This document shows positions 24,541-34,432 of a stretch of DNA of 64,000 nt, piece after piece. The notes beneath the pieces were generated by a model. The model was given only the letters and a program-made list of their open reading frames with translations, had not been told where the DNA came from and ran no database searches. The stretch comes from Virgibacillus sp. 7505. GTDB lineage: Bacteria > Bacillota > Bacilli > Bacillales > Amphibacillaceae. The position numbers were made by a program, and so were the translations under genes. How positions within the stretch are numbered: the first letter of the stretch is position 1; each line of letters opens with the position of its first letter. Where the stretch lies: NCBI RefSeq assembly GCF_002272135.1, contig NZ_NPBF01000028.1, positions 163,945-227,944 on the forward strand, read 5' to 3'.

Positions 24541-25853
24541 GATTGAAAACACAGCTGAACATTGCGTTTACGACTTTGCTTATTATTGTGATGGGATTCA
24601 CAGCTATTACGCTGTATTCGCAGCTGAAGGGTTTGCTGGTTACCAATGAGACACGGCAATTAGAGGAAAGCGGTCAAATTCTACTCACAGCAATCAGTGG
24701 TGTAGATTCAATTCCTGCCGCATCACTGGACAATATGCTTAATAATCTAGATCTCAAAATGTTCCTCTATGATGAAGAAGCAGAGGAAGTCACCTATACC
24801 AACCTTGTTCGGTTAGACGCGGAAAGATTTGCTGAAAAATATGATACTGCTCCAACTAAAAAAAATACCATCTGGCAGGAGAATCGAAACAGTTATGTAG
24901 TCAAATCCATAGCAACTGGTGAAAATCAGAATATGGTCATCCTGCGTCCGATTCGTGAATTAGAAGAAGTGCAAGAAAGCTTTTTCCAGCGTATTTTCCT
25001 TGTATTTCTAATCGGCGTCATGATAGCTATTCTGATCAGCACTTACCTGACACAGCGACTTGTAAAACCTTTGACAGAATTGAAGTACCAGCTGAAAAAA
25101 ATCCAGCGGCGCGAATTCGATAATATTGAATCTGTAAAAGCAAGTGGTGAAATCAAAGAAGTAGAGCAAAGCGCGATTGAGATGGCTAAGGAATTGAATC
25201 GTTATATTACGTCTCAGCGTCAATTCTTCCAAAATGCCAGCCATGAATTGAAAACACCGCTTATGACAATTCAAGGTTATGCAGAGGGAATTAAGGATGG
25301 CGTCTTCACAGGCAAGGATCAGGAACATGGCCTTGAGGTCGTTGTTTCCGAGATCAAGCGTTTAAAACAGCTGATCAATGAGATGATCCTTTTAGCTAAG
25401 CTCGACAGCGAGGAAGGCATTTATAAAGAAGAGCAAATAGAAATAGAAGAGCTGGTCAATTTGACGATAGACCGTGCCTTGCCGATTGCAAGCGACAAGA
25501 ATATTCAACTTACCTACAATAAACTGCCTGCAATTGTGATTAATGGGGATAAAGAGAAACTTCTTCGGGCAATGATGAATATAACGTCCAATGCAATCCG
25601 CCATGCTGGCAGTCAAGTGCATATCTCTGTTCAGCCAAGCACTATCCGGCAAGTCGAAATCACCATTAATGATGATGGACCGGGCATTTCGGAGGACTTG
25701 CTGCCAAATATGTTCCAGCGTTTTGTTAAAGGTGAAGGCGGAGAAACCGGACTTGGCCTTGCGATCTCCCGTGCGATCGTTGAACGGCATAATGGGATCA
25801 TTCGGGCAGGGGAGTCAGACCTAGGCGGAGCAAGCTTTACGATAATATTATAA
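24537..25853 (+). CDS. cssS: sensor histidine kinase, CssS-like
   Basis: The 438-residue protein has two membrane helices (about 10-30 and 150-170) flanking an extracytoplasmic loop of about 115 residues. A HAMP linker (TQRLVKPLTELKYQLKKIQ) follows, then a dimerisation domain with the phospho-His in NASHELKTPLMTIQGYAEGI. The ATPase domain has N (NITSNAIRHA), G1 (NDDGPGI) and G2 (GEGGETGLGLAISRAIV) boxes. In the CssRS system such a sensor detects misfolded secreted protein. The ATG at 24537 overlaps the cssR stop by four bases. Confidence 0.9.
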   Translation: MRLKTQLNIAFTTLLIIVMGFTAITLYSQLKGLLVTNETRQLEESGQILLTAISGVDSIPAASLDNMLNNLDLKMFLYDEEAEEVTYTNLVRLDAERFAEKYDTAPTKKNTIWQENRNSYVVKSIATGENQNMVILRPIRELEEVQESFFQRIFLVFLIGVMIAILISTYLTQRLVKPLTELKYQLKKIQRREFDNIESVKASGEIKEVEQSAIEMAKELNRYITSQRQFFQNASHELKTPLMTIQGYAEGIKDGVFTGKDQEHGLEVVVSEIKRLKQLINEMILLAKLDSEEGIYKEEQIEIEELVNLTIDRALPIASDKNIQLTYNKLPAIVINGDKEKLLRAMMNITSNAIRHAGSQVHISVQPSTIRQVEITINDDGPGISEDLLPNMFQRFVKGEGGETGLGLAISRAIVERHNGIIRAGESDLGGASFTIIL

Positions 25854-25874
25854 TGTTAATGTTTGCCTATCCTA

Positions 25875-25902
25875 TTGTGCCGCGCATGAACTGTGGTATA
25901 AT
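25875..25902 (+). promoter_or_regulatory. promoter of typA
   Basis: TTGTGC (25875-25880), 16 bases, TATAAT (25897-25902), with an extended -10 (TGG before TATAAT). Confidence 0.75.
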
Positions 25903-25953
25903 TAACAGGTTGTAGTCGGATAGGATTACATGAAGAAGAGGAGACATGTATAC

Positions 25954-27780
25954 ATGCAATTAAGAGAAGATATTCGCAATATCGCGATTATTGCCCACGT
26001 TGACCACGGGAAAACGACTTTGGTTGACCAGTTGCTGAAATATTCTGGTACTTTCCGTGATAATGAGCACGTGGATGAGCGCGCAATGGATTCCAACGAC
26101 TTGGAAAAAGAGCGCGGAATCACAATCTTAGCGAAAAACACTGCGATTAATTATAACGATACACGTATTAACATATTGGATACACCAGGACACGCCGATT
26201 TCGGTGGTGAGGTGGAGCGCGTACTGAAAATGGTAGACGGCGTTTTACTTGTCGTGGATGCTTATGAAGGCGCAATGCCCCAGACTCGTTTCGTATTGAA
26301 AAAAGCTTTGGAGCAAAAGCTTACTCCGGTTGTAGTCGTAAACAAAATCGACAAACCGAGTGCACGTCCTGAGCATGTTATCGATGAAGTACTTGATCTA
26401 TTCATCGAGCTTGGTGCGGATGATGACCAGCTTGAATTCCCAGTTGTCTATGCGTCAGCATTGAACGGTACTTCCGGTGAAGAGCCAGATGGACAAGTGG
26501 AATCAATGGATGCCATCTTCAAAACGATCATGGATAACATCCCCGCTCCAATCGATAACTCTGATGAAGGCTTGCAATTCCAGGTTACTATCTTGGATTA
26601 CAACGACTTCCTTGGCCGTATTGGTGTTGGTCGTATCTTCCGTGGTTCCGTTAAAGTCGGCGATCAGGTTGCCCTGATGAAGAAAGACGGTTCCGTGAAG
26701 AACTTCCGTATTACTAAACTATTCGGTTTCATCGGTTTGAAACGAATTGAAATCACAGAAGCAAAAGCTGGTGACATCGTTGCCGTTGCTGGTCTTGAGG
26801 ACATTAACGTTGGAGAGACTGTCTGCTCAGTAAATGCTCAAGAAGCATTGCCGGTTCCGCGTATTGATGAACCAACATTGCAAATGACATTCCTAGTAAA
26901 CAACAGTCCGTTTGCGGGTAAAGAAGGTAAATACATCACTTCCCGTAAAATCGAAGAACGTCTGCTTAACCAGCTTGAGACAGATGTGAGTCTACGCGTA
27001 GACCCAACTGATTCTCCTGATGCTTGGACAGTTTCCGGACGTGGAGAGCTTCACCTTTCCATCTTGATTGAGAACATGCGCCGTGAAGGCTATGAGCTCC
27101 AATTGTCCAAACCACAGGTAATCCTTAAGGAAATCGACGGCAAAATGTGTGAACCGGTGGAACGCGTACAAGCAGACGTTCCGGAAGAATACACAGGAGC
27201 AGTTATGGAATCCTTAGGTTCCCGTAAAGGTGAAATGGTCGACATGATCAACCAAGGCAACGGTCAAGTTCGTCTTGAGTTCCGTGTACCTTCCCGTGGA
27301 TTGATCGGTTACTCTACAGAGTTCATGTCCCAAACACGCGGATTCGGTATCCTGAACCATACATTTGATGGGTATGAGCCTGTCATTGCTGGACAGGTTG
27401 GCGGAAGAGCAAAAGGTGTACTTGTAGCTCTTGAACAAGGTAAAGCATCTACTTACGGTATCATGAAGCTTGAAGATCGCGGTATCATCTTCGTAGCTCC
27501 TGGTACAGATGTATATGCAGGTATGATCGTTGGGGAGCACAGCCGTGATAACGACCTTACAGTTAACATCACTGTGGAAAAACACCTGACTAACGTACGT
27601 TCAGCAAACAAAGACCAAACTTCCACAATTCGTAAAACACGCGACTTGTCTCTTGAAGAGGCGATCGAGTACTTGAACGATGATGAGTATTGCGAAGTAA
27701 CACCGGAATCCATCCGTCTTCGTAAGAAAATCCTTAACAAGAACGAACGTGAAAAAGCAACGAAAAAGAAAAAAGCATAA
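25954..27780 (+). CDS. typA: translational GTPase TypA/BipA
   Basis: The 608-residue GTPase binds 70S ribosomes at the EF-G site and helps large-subunit assembly under cold or stress. G-domain motifs are G1 [10 protein letters not shown]2 RGIT, G3 DTPGHADF, G4 NKID and G5 SALNG. EF-G-like domains II, III and V and the TypA-specific C-terminal domain follow, ending in [17 protein letters not shown]. Codon bias is strong. The ATG at 25954 is preferred over 25930 because homologues begin [19 protein letters not shown] and AGAGGAGA is well placed. Terminator at 27784-27812. Confidence 0.97.
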   Translation: MQLREDIRNIAIIAHVDHGKTTLVDQLLKYSGTFRDNEHVDERAMDSNDLEKERGITILAKNTAINYNDTRINILDTPGHADFGGEVERVLKMVDGVLLVVDAYEGAMPQTRFVLKKALEQKLTPVVVVNKIDKPSARPEHVIDEVLDLFIELGADDDQLEFPVVYASALNGTSGEEPDGQVESMDAIFKTIMDNIPAPIDNSDEGLQFQVTILDYNDFLGRIGVGRIFRGSVKVGDQVALMKKDGSVKNFRITKLFGFIGLKRIEITEAKAGDIVAVAGLEDINVGETVCSVNAQEALPVPRIDEPTLQMTFLVNNSPFAGKEGKYITSRKIEERLLNQLETDVSLRVDPTDSPDAWTVSGRGELHLSILIENMRREGYELQLSKPQVILKEIDGKMCEPVERVQADVPEEYTGAVMESLGSRKGEMVDMINQGNGQVRLEFRVPSRGLIGYSTEFMSQTRGFGILNHTFDGYEPVIAGQVGGRAKGVLVALEQGKASTYGIMKLEDRGIIFVAPGTDVYAGMIVGEHSRDNDLTVNITVEKHLTNVRSANKDQTSTIRKTRDLSLEEAIEYLNDDEYCEVTPESIRLRKKILNKNEREKATKKKKA

Positions 27781-27783
27781 TAA

Positions 27784-27812
27784 AAAGCCCAGCATAAATT
27801 GCTGGGCTTTTT
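27784..27812 (+). terminator. terminator of typA
   Basis: AAAGCCCAGCA / TGCTGGGCTTT stem followed by T run. Confidence 0.9.
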
Positions 27813-27887
27813 TGCTTATAAGTTGTGAAAAAGTCACCTATACCTTAAAATGGGAATAGCTCTATTTGGGCAGAAAGGAAGGATGAT

Positions 27888-28193
27888 ATGACCAGACTAT
27901 GGAGCAGGCTCCGTTTTCTGTTCAATTTCCGCAAATCGATTCCATTTCTGAAAGCTTTCTTCACAGCTAAAGATGTGGCAGCAGCCAAGAAAGTGACAGC
28001 CGTTGCATTGATTGTCCTGTACTTTGTCTTCCCATTTGACTTGATACCTGATTTTCTAATCGGAATTGGTATCGTGGATGACCTAGCAGTAGCAACATTC
28101 ATCCTGCAGCTCATCATTAAAATGGCACCAGCACATTTGAAAGATAAGTTTAATGCTGACCGAAACGACAATAAGGTTATAAATATATTATAA
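27888..28193 (+). CDS. YkvA-like DUF1232 membrane protein
   Basis: This 101-residue protein carries the DUF1232 core (VLYFVFPFDLIPDFLIGIGIVDDLAVATFIL), with the invariant PFDLIPD and DD motifs in a hydrophobic hairpin at residues 38-75. Family function is unknown. It is monocistronic with GAAAGGAAGG before the ATG and a terminator after the stop. Confidence 0.85.
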   Translation: MTRLWSRLRFLFNFRKSIPFLKAFFTAKDVAAAKKVTAVALIVLYFVFPFDLIPDFLIGIGIVDDLAVATFILQLIIKMAPAHLKDKFNADRNDNKVINIL

Positions 28194-28217
28194 AGCGCCC
28201 AGTAGGGCGCCTTTTTT
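28194..28217. terminator. terminator after the ykvA-like gene
   Basis: GCGCCC-AGTA-GGGCGC stem followed by TTTTTTT. It may also stop transcripts of scrA from the other side. Confidence 0.85.
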
Positions 28218-28261
28218 TATTCCAGGGGGCCGGCTCGTGTCATAGAAATAGGATGCCTGCT

Positions 28262-29653
28262 TTACAATCTCTTCGGATCTTTATAACCAAACATCCAAGT
28301 AAGCGTGAATGCCACTGCCATAGCAACCAAGTTTATCAGGATATAAAAAGGAAGCTGACTATTCAAATAGAGCAGGGTGCCTGGTATGACAGTGATACTC
28401 ATTCCTGTTCCAGCTAAATCGAGCAGGGATGCAAGGAAACCTCCAACACCTCCGCCAATCAATCCCATGATAAATGGCTTTATGAATCTTAAATTGATAC
28501 CAAAGATGGCGGGTTCCGATATACCAAGAAATGCTGAGAAAGAAGATGGCAATGCTAACGCTTTCAATTTAGCATCCTTTGTCTTTAGACCAACTGCAAG
28601 ACAAGCAGCACCTTGCGCAGCCATACCGCATGTAATGATTGCATTGAAAGGATTCATTCCGCGATTCTCCAATAGCTGAATCTCCAGGAAATTGAAAATG
28701 TGATGCACACCTGTGACTACAACGAGCTGATTGAGAGAACCGATCAATAATCCCGCAATCCCGAACGGTAAATCCAATACAGCCAATGTCCCAGTCAAGA
28801 CAAGATCCTCGAGAGAATGAAAGATTGGACCAATTGCAAACAGTCCTAGTGTGATCATGACAGTCAATGTAAGGAAGGGGGTAAGAATCAAATCAAGTGC
28901 TTCCGTTATGCGACGGCGTAATGCTCTCTCTAATTTTGCACCAATCAGTCCAATGAAGAATGCCGGCAGTACAGACCCTTGATAGCCTACAACAGGTATA
29001 AAACCAAATAGAGTGATAGCTTCTGCGGATCCATTTGCTACTTCATAGGCATTGGGTAAGGCAGGATTCACAAGCATCAGACCTAATACAATACCTAAAA
29101 CAGGGCTTCCGCCAAATACTTTAAAAGATGACCAAGCGACTAATGCGGGCAGAAAGGCAAAAGCAGTATCAGTCAGAACTTGCGTAAATAAAAGGAAATT
29201 TGCGGGTATATCTGCTGGAGCCAAGCCGAATAGGTGGAGAATTTGATCCTGTGTCAGCAGACCGCGCAGCCCCATAAATAAGCCGGTTGCTACGAGGACT
29301 GGGATAATCGGTACGAAGACATCCCCGAAAGTCCGGATTGCCCGTTGGAAAGCAGAACCTTCCTTTTTACCAGCTTGCTTTACTTCCTGTACAGATGCAC
29401 CGTCAATACCAAGTGCCTGAAGCTCATCATAGATTTTGTTTACGGTGCCGGTTCCAAAAATGATTTGATATTGCCCAGAGTTATAAAATGCACCTTTAAC
29501 CTTATCTATACTTTCGACATTCTCCTTGTCAATCCTCTCTTTATCATGTACAACGATTCGAAGGCGAGTTGCACAATGAGCTATAGAGGAAATGTTCTCT
29601 TTTCCTCCAATGGCGTTGATGACTTCCTCAGCAATTTTCCTGTTATCAGTCAT
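28262..29653 (-). CDS. scrA: sucrose-specific PTS transporter, IIBC component
   Basis: The 463-residue PTS permease takes up sucrose with phosphorylation to sucrose 6-phosphate. The EIIB domain (residues 1-85) has the phospho-Cys in SSIAHCATRLRIVV. The EIIC domain (about 105-460) has ten or so membrane helices and the family motif NPALPNAYEV plus GISEPAIFGINLR. No IIA domain is fused, so a separate IIA-Glc-like protein must donate phosphate. It is the second gene of the scrBA operon, 27 bases after scrB, and is preceded by GAAAGGGTG. Confidence 0.94.
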   Translation of the reverse strand: MTDNRKIAEEVINAIGGKENISSIAHCATRLRIVVHDKERIDKENVESIDKVKGAFYNSGQYQIIFGTGTVNKIYDELQALGIDGASVQEVKQAGKKEGSAFQRAIRTFGDVFVPIIPVLVATGLFMGLRGLLTQDQILHLFGLAPADIPANFLLFTQVLTDTAFAFLPALVAWSSFKVFGGSPVLGIVLGLMLVNPALPNAYEVANGSAEAITLFGFIPVVGYQGSVLPAFFIGLIGAKLERALRRRITEALDLILTPFLTLTVMITLGLFAIGPIFHSLEDLVLTGTLAVLDLPFGIAGLLIGSLNQLVVVTGVHHIFNFLEIQLLENRGMNPFNAIITCGMAAQGAACLAVGLKTKDAKLKALALPSSFSAFLGISEPAIFGINLRFIKPFIMGLIGGGVGGFLASLLDLAGTGMSITVIPGTLLYLNSQLPFYILINLVAMAVAFTLTWMFGYKDPKRL

Positions 29654-29680
29654 TATATATCACCCTTTCAAGAGTAAAAT

Positions 29681-31147
29681 TTATCTATATAGCCACTGCA
29701 CTGCGTTAAATGTTGCATTTCCTCCTTCGGTAAAGAAGGCAACACCGTTACTATCCTTTGCTGGGAATATCCTGGCGGTCATGACGGCTTCTCCGTCATT
29801 GATGAAAATTTCAACCGAGGATTGATCGACAAACAATCTGAGTGTTATTTTTGTTGCATCTAATGCATACCGTCGAATGCTTCCATTGCTATTTTTCATC
29901 GCCGCACCTGACCGTGTTCGGTCCAAGACAAGATACTTAGAAACTGCGTCATAATAAAGCAGCGTTTCTTCCGTAACTCCAGTTCGAAATGAAATTCCGG
30001 CTTTTGCCGCACCTTCCATACACAGTTCGCAAATCAATTCATAAGAAGATCCATGTATTTCTTTGAGCCGGATTTTAGTATTGTGTACTGTATGTGAAGC
30101 AGTGTTTTTATCTTTTCGAAGCAGTTCCACTTCTTTGACAGGTCGCTGCAGCAGTATGCCATCTTTGATGGTAAGTTCTCTCGGCAGCGTAAGGCAATGT
30201 GCCCAGCCATGCATATCTGTTGGATAATCAGTATCTGGAAGTCCCATCCAGCCAATGAGGATGCGCTTCCCATCTGGTGAAAGGGTAGTTTGCGAAGCGT
30301 AAAAATCGAATCCTCTATCCATTTCCATGAAACTGCCATGCTGAAAGTTAGGTACTTCTGGATCGATGGGTTCTCCTATCAAGAAACCCGCCTGATGGAT
30401 ATTTTCAAAACGATTCTCTTCTGCTGGTAATCCTTGTGGACAAAAGAGAAGGACACCTTTTTCTCCTAACTCAAAATAATCAGGGCATTCCCACATATAT
30501 CCGAAATCAGCAAGGGATGTTTTCAGCTCCCCGATGAATGACCAAGTATGCAAATCATCTGATTTATAAATCAGCACACATCCCGTCTTATTCAGCCGCT
30601 GTGCTCCTAAAACAGCATAGTAGCGGTCATCTGCTTTCCACACTTTAGGATCGCGGAAATGGGCGGTGTAGCCTTGAGGGGGAGCATCGATGATTGGGGC
30701 GTCTTGTTTTGTGATATGCCCCTCTTGATCCATCACTGCAAGACATTGATAGGGATGCCTCACCCAGTCTTCATCCCTTGTATTTCCGGTGTAAAAGAGG
30801 TAGAGCTTTTCACCCTCAGCCAAGGCACTGCCCGAGTATGCGCCATGTGAATCATACTGCCCTCCCGGCTCTATGCCAATCCCCATATCCTTCCAATGAA
30901 CCAAATCTGTCGATGTTACATGATACCAGTACTTCATTCCATGGACGGGACCAAATGGGTGCCACTGGTAAAAGAGATGGTATCGGTCATTGTAATACCC
31001 AAATCCATTTGGATCGTTCAATAATCCGGTAGGAGGCTGAATATGATAATGCTGTCTCCAAGGAGAGGCATTAACCTTCTCCGCGAGTTTTTCCAATTCA
31101 TCAGGGTCAGCCTCCGATAATAAGCGGTATTTATCTGCATTTGTCAT
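29681..31147 (-). CDS. scrB: sucrose-6-phosphate hydrolase (GH32)
   Basis: The 488-residue glycoside hydrolase cleaves sucrose 6-phosphate to glucose 6-phosphate and fructose. The beta-propeller has the nucleophile Asp in LLNDPNGFGYY, the transition-state Asp in FRDPKVW and the acid Glu in WECPDYF. A C-terminal beta-sandwich follows from about residue 350. The ATG 31147 has AAGTGGTGA upstream. The operon scrB-scrA is preceded by its promoter, two LacI-type operators and a cre site, and divides sucrose use between this enzyme and the PTS permease. Confidence 0.95.
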   Translation of the reverse strand: MTNADKYRLLSEADPDELEKLAEKVNASPWRQHYHIQPPTGLLNDPNGFGYYNDRYHLFYQWHPFGPVHGMKYWYHVTSTDLVHWKDMGIGIEPGGQYDSHGAYSGSALAEGEKLYLFYTGNTRDEDWVRHPYQCLAVMDQEGHITKQDAPIIDAPPQGYTAHFRDPKVWKADDRYYAVLGAQRLNKTGCVLIYKSDDLHTWSFIGELKTSLADFGYMWECPDYFELGEKGVLLFCPQGLPAEENRFENIHQAGFLIGEPIDPEVPNFQHGSFMEMDRGFDFYASQTTLSPDGKRILIGWMGLPDTDYPTDMHGWAHCLTLPRELTIKDGILLQRPVKEVELLRKDKNTASHTVHNTKIRLKEIHGSSYELICELCMEGAAKAGISFRTGVTEETLLYYDAVSKYLVLDRTRSGAAMKNSNGSIRRYALDATKITLRLFVDQSSVEIFINDGEAVMTARIFPAKDSNGVAFFTEGGNATFNAVQWLYR

Positions 31148-31174
31148 GTTATCACCACTTTCACAACGATTTTC

Positions 31175-31241
31175 GGAACCGGTTCCAAACAAGGTGAAAA
31201 AAAACCAAAGATCTAGGTCCGTGAGTAATGGAACCGGTTTC
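31175..31241 (-). promoter_or_regulatory. two ScrR-type operators
   Basis: The perfect 12-bp palindrome GGAACCGGTTCC (31175-31186) and the near-perfect GGAACCGGTTTC (31230-31241) are 55 bp apart. Both match LacI-family (ScrR) half sites with a central CG. The upstream one sits at the predicted transcription start of scrBA and the other within its leader. The binding protein is inferred from the adjacent scrR gene. Confidence 0.88.
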
Positions 31242-31250
31242 TTTGGTAAT

Positions 31251-31279
31251 AGCATATACTGTGTCTTATATTATGTCAA
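31251..31279 (-). promoter_or_regulatory. sigma-A promoter of scrBA
   Basis: On the minus strand TTGACA (31274-31279), 17 bases, TATGCT (31251-31256). The -35 box lies inside the last codons of scrR. Confidence 0.85.
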
Positions 31280-32243
31280 CGCTTTCACGTCTTATTAATT
31301 GCACAGGGTAGGTGGTGAGGTTCTCGCAGTATTCATCCTCGATAAGCTCTACAATTTTTTCACCTGCTTTTTTGCCAGCGTCTAGGTAATCGTATTTAAC
31401 CGTAGTCAAAGCAGGTGTGACAATCTCTGCTGTATCATAACCTCCAAATCCGGCAATTGAAATATCAACAGGAATTCGAAGGTTAAGTTGATGTGCTGCT
31501 TTGATTATACCCAAGGCGATGTTATCGGTTGCTCCGACAATCAAGGTAGCTTCCGTTTTGGAAAGGAAGCTTTGTGCCAGCACCATCGCATCTTGCATCC
31601 GGAAGCTTGTTTCCAGATAATCAGCATGGCAGTCATAATGTTCCAGTGCCTCGCGGAAACCGCGTTTCCGTTCGATGCCCACTGCAATATCACTTTCTGT
31701 TACGCCGAGGTAAATTATTTGACGATGCCCTTGCTTTACAACAAATTCGCCCATCATCTTTCCTGCTTCATAATCGTCATGTATCAAGCTCGGGAGTAAA
31801 GGGTGCTGCTGACCTACCAGCAGAATTGGTATACTTGCTTCTTTTATAGCTTGTAAGTGTTCCGTGGTAATTTGTGTAGACATGAGGATGATGCCTGCGA
31901 CCTTCTGTCTGGCAAAGTTATGAATCGCTTCAATTTCCCGGCTGACCTCTTGATTGGCACTTGCAATCAGTAATTGATAGCCCTGCCTGCGTAAGGATTC
32001 ATCTATCCCCATCATTGTATGAGAGGCTGCAAAGGAATCCAGACGAGGTACGATGATACCGACCATAGCAGTTTTCTTAGCCTTCAGACTTTGGGCAAAT
32101 GTATTTGGTACATAATTTTGTTCGTTTATAATACGTTCCAGCCTTTTCTTTGTCGCTGTACTGACAGAGCCGCCATTCAAATAGCGAGATACCGTACTTT
32201 TTGAAACTCCAGCCAGATCTGCAATATCCGCTATAGTTTTCAT
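31266..32243 (-). CDS. scrR: LacI family sucrose operon repressor
   Basis: The 325-residue regulator has an N-terminal LacI HTH (MKTIADIADLAGVSKSTVSRYLNGG, with hinge VPNTFAQSLKAKKT) and a periplasmic-binding-protein-like effector domain (about 60-320). It lies just upstream of scrBA on the same strand, and its own 3' end carries the scrBA -35 box and cre site. It should bind the two GGAACCGGTT palindromes and be released by a sucrose-derived ligand. The ATG 32243 follows AAAGGAAC; a frame to 32267 has no better site. Confidence 0.9.
   Translation of the reverse strand: MKTIADIADLAGVSKSTVSRYLNGGSVSTATKKRLERIINEQNYVPNTFAQSLKAKKTAMVGIIVPRLDSFAASHTMMGIDESLRRQGYQLLIASANQEVSREIEAIHNFARQKVAGIILMSTQITTEHLQAIKEASIPILLVGQQHPLLPSLIHDDYEAGKMMGEFVVKQGHRQIIYLGVTESDIAVGIERKRGFREALEHYDCHADYLETSFRMQDAMVLAQSFLSKTEATLIVGATDNIALGIIKAAHQLNLRIPVDISIAGFGGYDTAEIVTPALTTVKYDYLDAGKKAGEKIVELIEDEYCENLTTYPVQLIRRESVDII
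31274..31287 (-). promoter_or_regulatory. cre site (CcpA) on the scrBA promoter
   Basis: TGAAAGCGTTGACA on the minus strand fits the consensus TGWAANCGNTNWCA at every position. It covers the -35 box, so CcpA bound here would block RNA polymerase and give glucose repression. Confidence 0.85.
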
Positions 32244-32313
32244 CTCTTTGTTCCTTTCAAAAAGCATTGATTTTCCTCAGTATACTATGAGAATGATGGA
32301 GTTGTCATAGAGA

Positions 32314-33630
32314 CTAGATTTCGCGTCTCAATGCCCGCAGTACATCTACATTCGTAGCCTGTTTTGCCGGTCTGGATCCCGATAGGATCGTAACAACCAG
32401 ACAAATGGTAATACTAATGGCAGCTAATAGAAACGGAATAGATGAAAGCTGCAATGTGGCTGGTATTTCCTCTTCGAATATCTGCTCCAATATCACTGGA
32501 ACTCCGGCATTCACAAGGAAGCTGATTAAATAAGCAACAGCTGTACCAATCAGTGCGCCTGCTAGCCCGATGAACGTACTTTCCATAAGAAAAATTTGTT
32601 TTATTGTTTTAGGGTTTGCACCAATTGCTTTCATGATGCCGATATCCGGTGCGCGCTCGGTCACTGCCATCGTCATGGTATTGTAAATCCCGATGGAGGC
32701 GATTAGTACTGCAATCGTACCTACGATTATGAGCCCGGCTTTCGCAACATTGAACAGAATGTTGATGTTTTTCAGCTCCTCCAAATTCGAATAAGCTAAA
32801 TAGCCTTTCTCATCCAAGGAGTTCAGGATAGGTTCAACTGCTTCTGCATTGGAAGCATAAACTTCTACTTGGTCGTACAGCGGATCTCCCTGCTCTGTAT
32901 AGCTGTCTGTTACATCTAATGCTTCATCAAGCGTTCTTTTCAGTTCAGGAGTGGTCTTCACGGAATTCGTGTAGATGTATTCGTTTGCCGGTGCTGCTTC
33001 AATCCCGACAATTTGGACTTTTTCCGTTGCTGTGCGAGGCTCGCTCCCGTCTTCCGGAAAAGTGGATGCCTCGAGCTCGATTTCTTTGTTGAGGACCTCT
33101 TCCTCGTATAGATATTCAGGCTTTATCGTACCATCCTCTGCAAACTTGTCCTTTTCTTCGACGCCATCTTTCCCCAAGAATGCAGCAAAATCACTGCTGA
33201 TGACGATCTCATTTTCTTTCTCCGGCAACCTCCCGTTGCCAAGTTCGATTCCTGCCTGTTTTTCGCTTTCAAAATCAACAGCAATAGCGGAAGGCATCTC
33301 GTTCGTGTAACCATCTAAATGAAAGTTAGTTTCACCAAGACTTTGAATTTGCCGTACAGCATCTACATTCTCAATTTGCTTCAATTCAGTGATATTTTCA
33401 GCCGTAAAACCTAGCTGTTCTTCATCATCAGTACCGTAAATATCAATTTTTGTAACAGCCCTGCTTTCCAGCTCGTCTTTGATTAAGGAGTCATGCAGAC
33501 CAAACCCGACAGACGCTAGTACAATCAGGAAGCAGCTCCCCATAGCAGCTGCAAGTATGGTCATGAACACACGAACTCTATTCTTCTTCATATTCTGCTG
33601 GACAAAACGCCATTTATCTTTGAATGTCAT
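32314..33630 (-). CDS. ABC transporter permease (FtsX/MacB family)
   Basis: The 438-residue protein has an N-terminal membrane helix (about 20-42), a large extracytoplasmic domain of some 240 residues rich in Glu and Asp, and three C-terminal helices (about 290-320, 340-370, 390-420) with the FtsX signature IASIGIYNTMTMAVTERAPDIGIMKAIGA. The MacB/FtsX family works as mechanotransmission exporters rather than classic importers. Its ATG overlaps the stop of the ATPase gene by 4 bases, so the two form one complex. The substrate is unknown. Confidence 0.9.
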   Translation of the reverse strand: MTFKDKWRFVQQNMKKNRVRVFMTILAAAMGSCFLIVLASVGFGLHDSLIKDELESRAVTKIDIYGTDDEEQLGFTAENITELKQIENVDAVRQIQSLGETNFHLDGYTNEMPSAIAVDFESEKQAGIELGNGRLPEKENEIVISSDFAAFLGKDGVEEKDKFAEDGTIKPEYLYEEEVLNKEIELEASTFPEDGSEPRTATEKVQIVGIEAAPANEYIYTNSVKTTPELKRTLDEALDVTDSYTEQGDPLYDQVEVYASNAEAVEPILNSLDEKGYLAYSNLEELKNINILFNVAKAGLIIVGTIAVLIASIGIYNTMTMAVTERAPDIGIMKAIGANPKTIKQIFLMESTFIGLAGALIGTAVAYLISFLVNAGVPVILEQIFEEEIPATLQLSSIPFLLAAISITICLVVTILSGSRPAKQATNVDVLRALRREI

Positions 33631-34325
33631 ACCGGCATCACACCTTTCACTTTTTGCATCTGACCGTCCCTGATCTCCAGCTGTCTGTCCGCAATTGCTG
33701 CAACTTCATGGTCATGTGTGATGATAAGGAAGGTAATGCCTGCTTGTTTATTCAGCTTGTGAATGAGAGAAAGAAGTTCTGCTTCGGTATCGCTATCCAA
33801 GCTTCCAGTCGGTTCATCAGCCAGTATCAGCGGCGGATCAAGTATCAGCGCTCTGGCTATCGCAACGCGCTGCTGCTGCCCGCCTGATAGTTCGGATGGA
33901 TAATGATCCGGAAATGCTCCCAGCTCGACTTGCTGTAGTATGTCCGCTACTTTTTGTTTGCGTCTTTGTTTCGGTGTTCCGTTCAAAATGAGCGGCAATT
34001 CGATATTTTGAGCTGCGGTCATACTCGGTATCAGCTGGAAGTTTTGAAAAATATAACCGATATGCTGTAAACGGAAGTCTGCTAATTGTCCTTCGTTCCA
34101 GCCGGTGATCGGCGTCCCATTAATTTCTACTTGCCCACTTGTTGGCTGGATAAAGCCGCCAATAATATGCAGTAAGGTCGACTTGCCAGAACCGCTTTTG
34201 CCGACGAGGCTTACAATTTCTCCTTTTTCTACGCGCAAATCAATCCCGTGTAATACGGGTACTATCGTTTCTTTCGCTTTCTTTCCCATCGTATAGTGAT
34301 GAGAAACTTGTTTGAGTGTTATCAT
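33627..34325 (-). CDS. ABC transporter ATP-binding protein (LolD/MacB type)
   Basis: The 232-residue ATPase has Walker A GKSGSGKST (about residues 41-49), Q-loop FQNFQLIPSM, signature LSGGQQQRVAIARAL, Walker B PPLILADEPTGSLD and a switch His in ITHDHEVA. It partners with the downstream FtsX-like permease. The start ATG has GGGGGAGAAAC upstream. A separate small gene with its own terminator (34388-34421) lies upstream, so the pair begins a new transcript. Confidence 0.93.
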   Translation of the reverse strand: MITLKQVSHHYTMGKKAKETIVPVLHGIDLRVEKGEIVSLVGKSGSGKSTLLHIIGGFIQPTSGQVEINGTPITGWNEGQLADFRLQHIGYIFQNFQLIPSMTAAQNIELPLILNGTPKQRRKQKVADILQQVELGAFPDHYPSELSGGQQQRVAIARALILDPPLILADEPTGSLDSDTEAELLSLIHKLNKQAGITFLIITHDHEVAAIADRQLEIRDGQMQKVKGVMPV

Positions 34326-34387
34326 TGTTTCTCCCCCTGTTTTAGCCTGCTATTAATAACGACGGCAGCAAGAAGGAAAAGTATACA

Positions 34388-34421
34388 AAAAAATCCTGCT
34401 GTCTTATCGGACAGCAGGATC
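34388..34421 (-). terminator. terminator of the small gene 34433-34567
   Basis: On the minus strand ATCCTGCTGTC / GACAGCAGGAT is followed by a run of seven T. Confidence 0.9.
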
Positions 34422-34432
34422 CCGGTGCTTAT

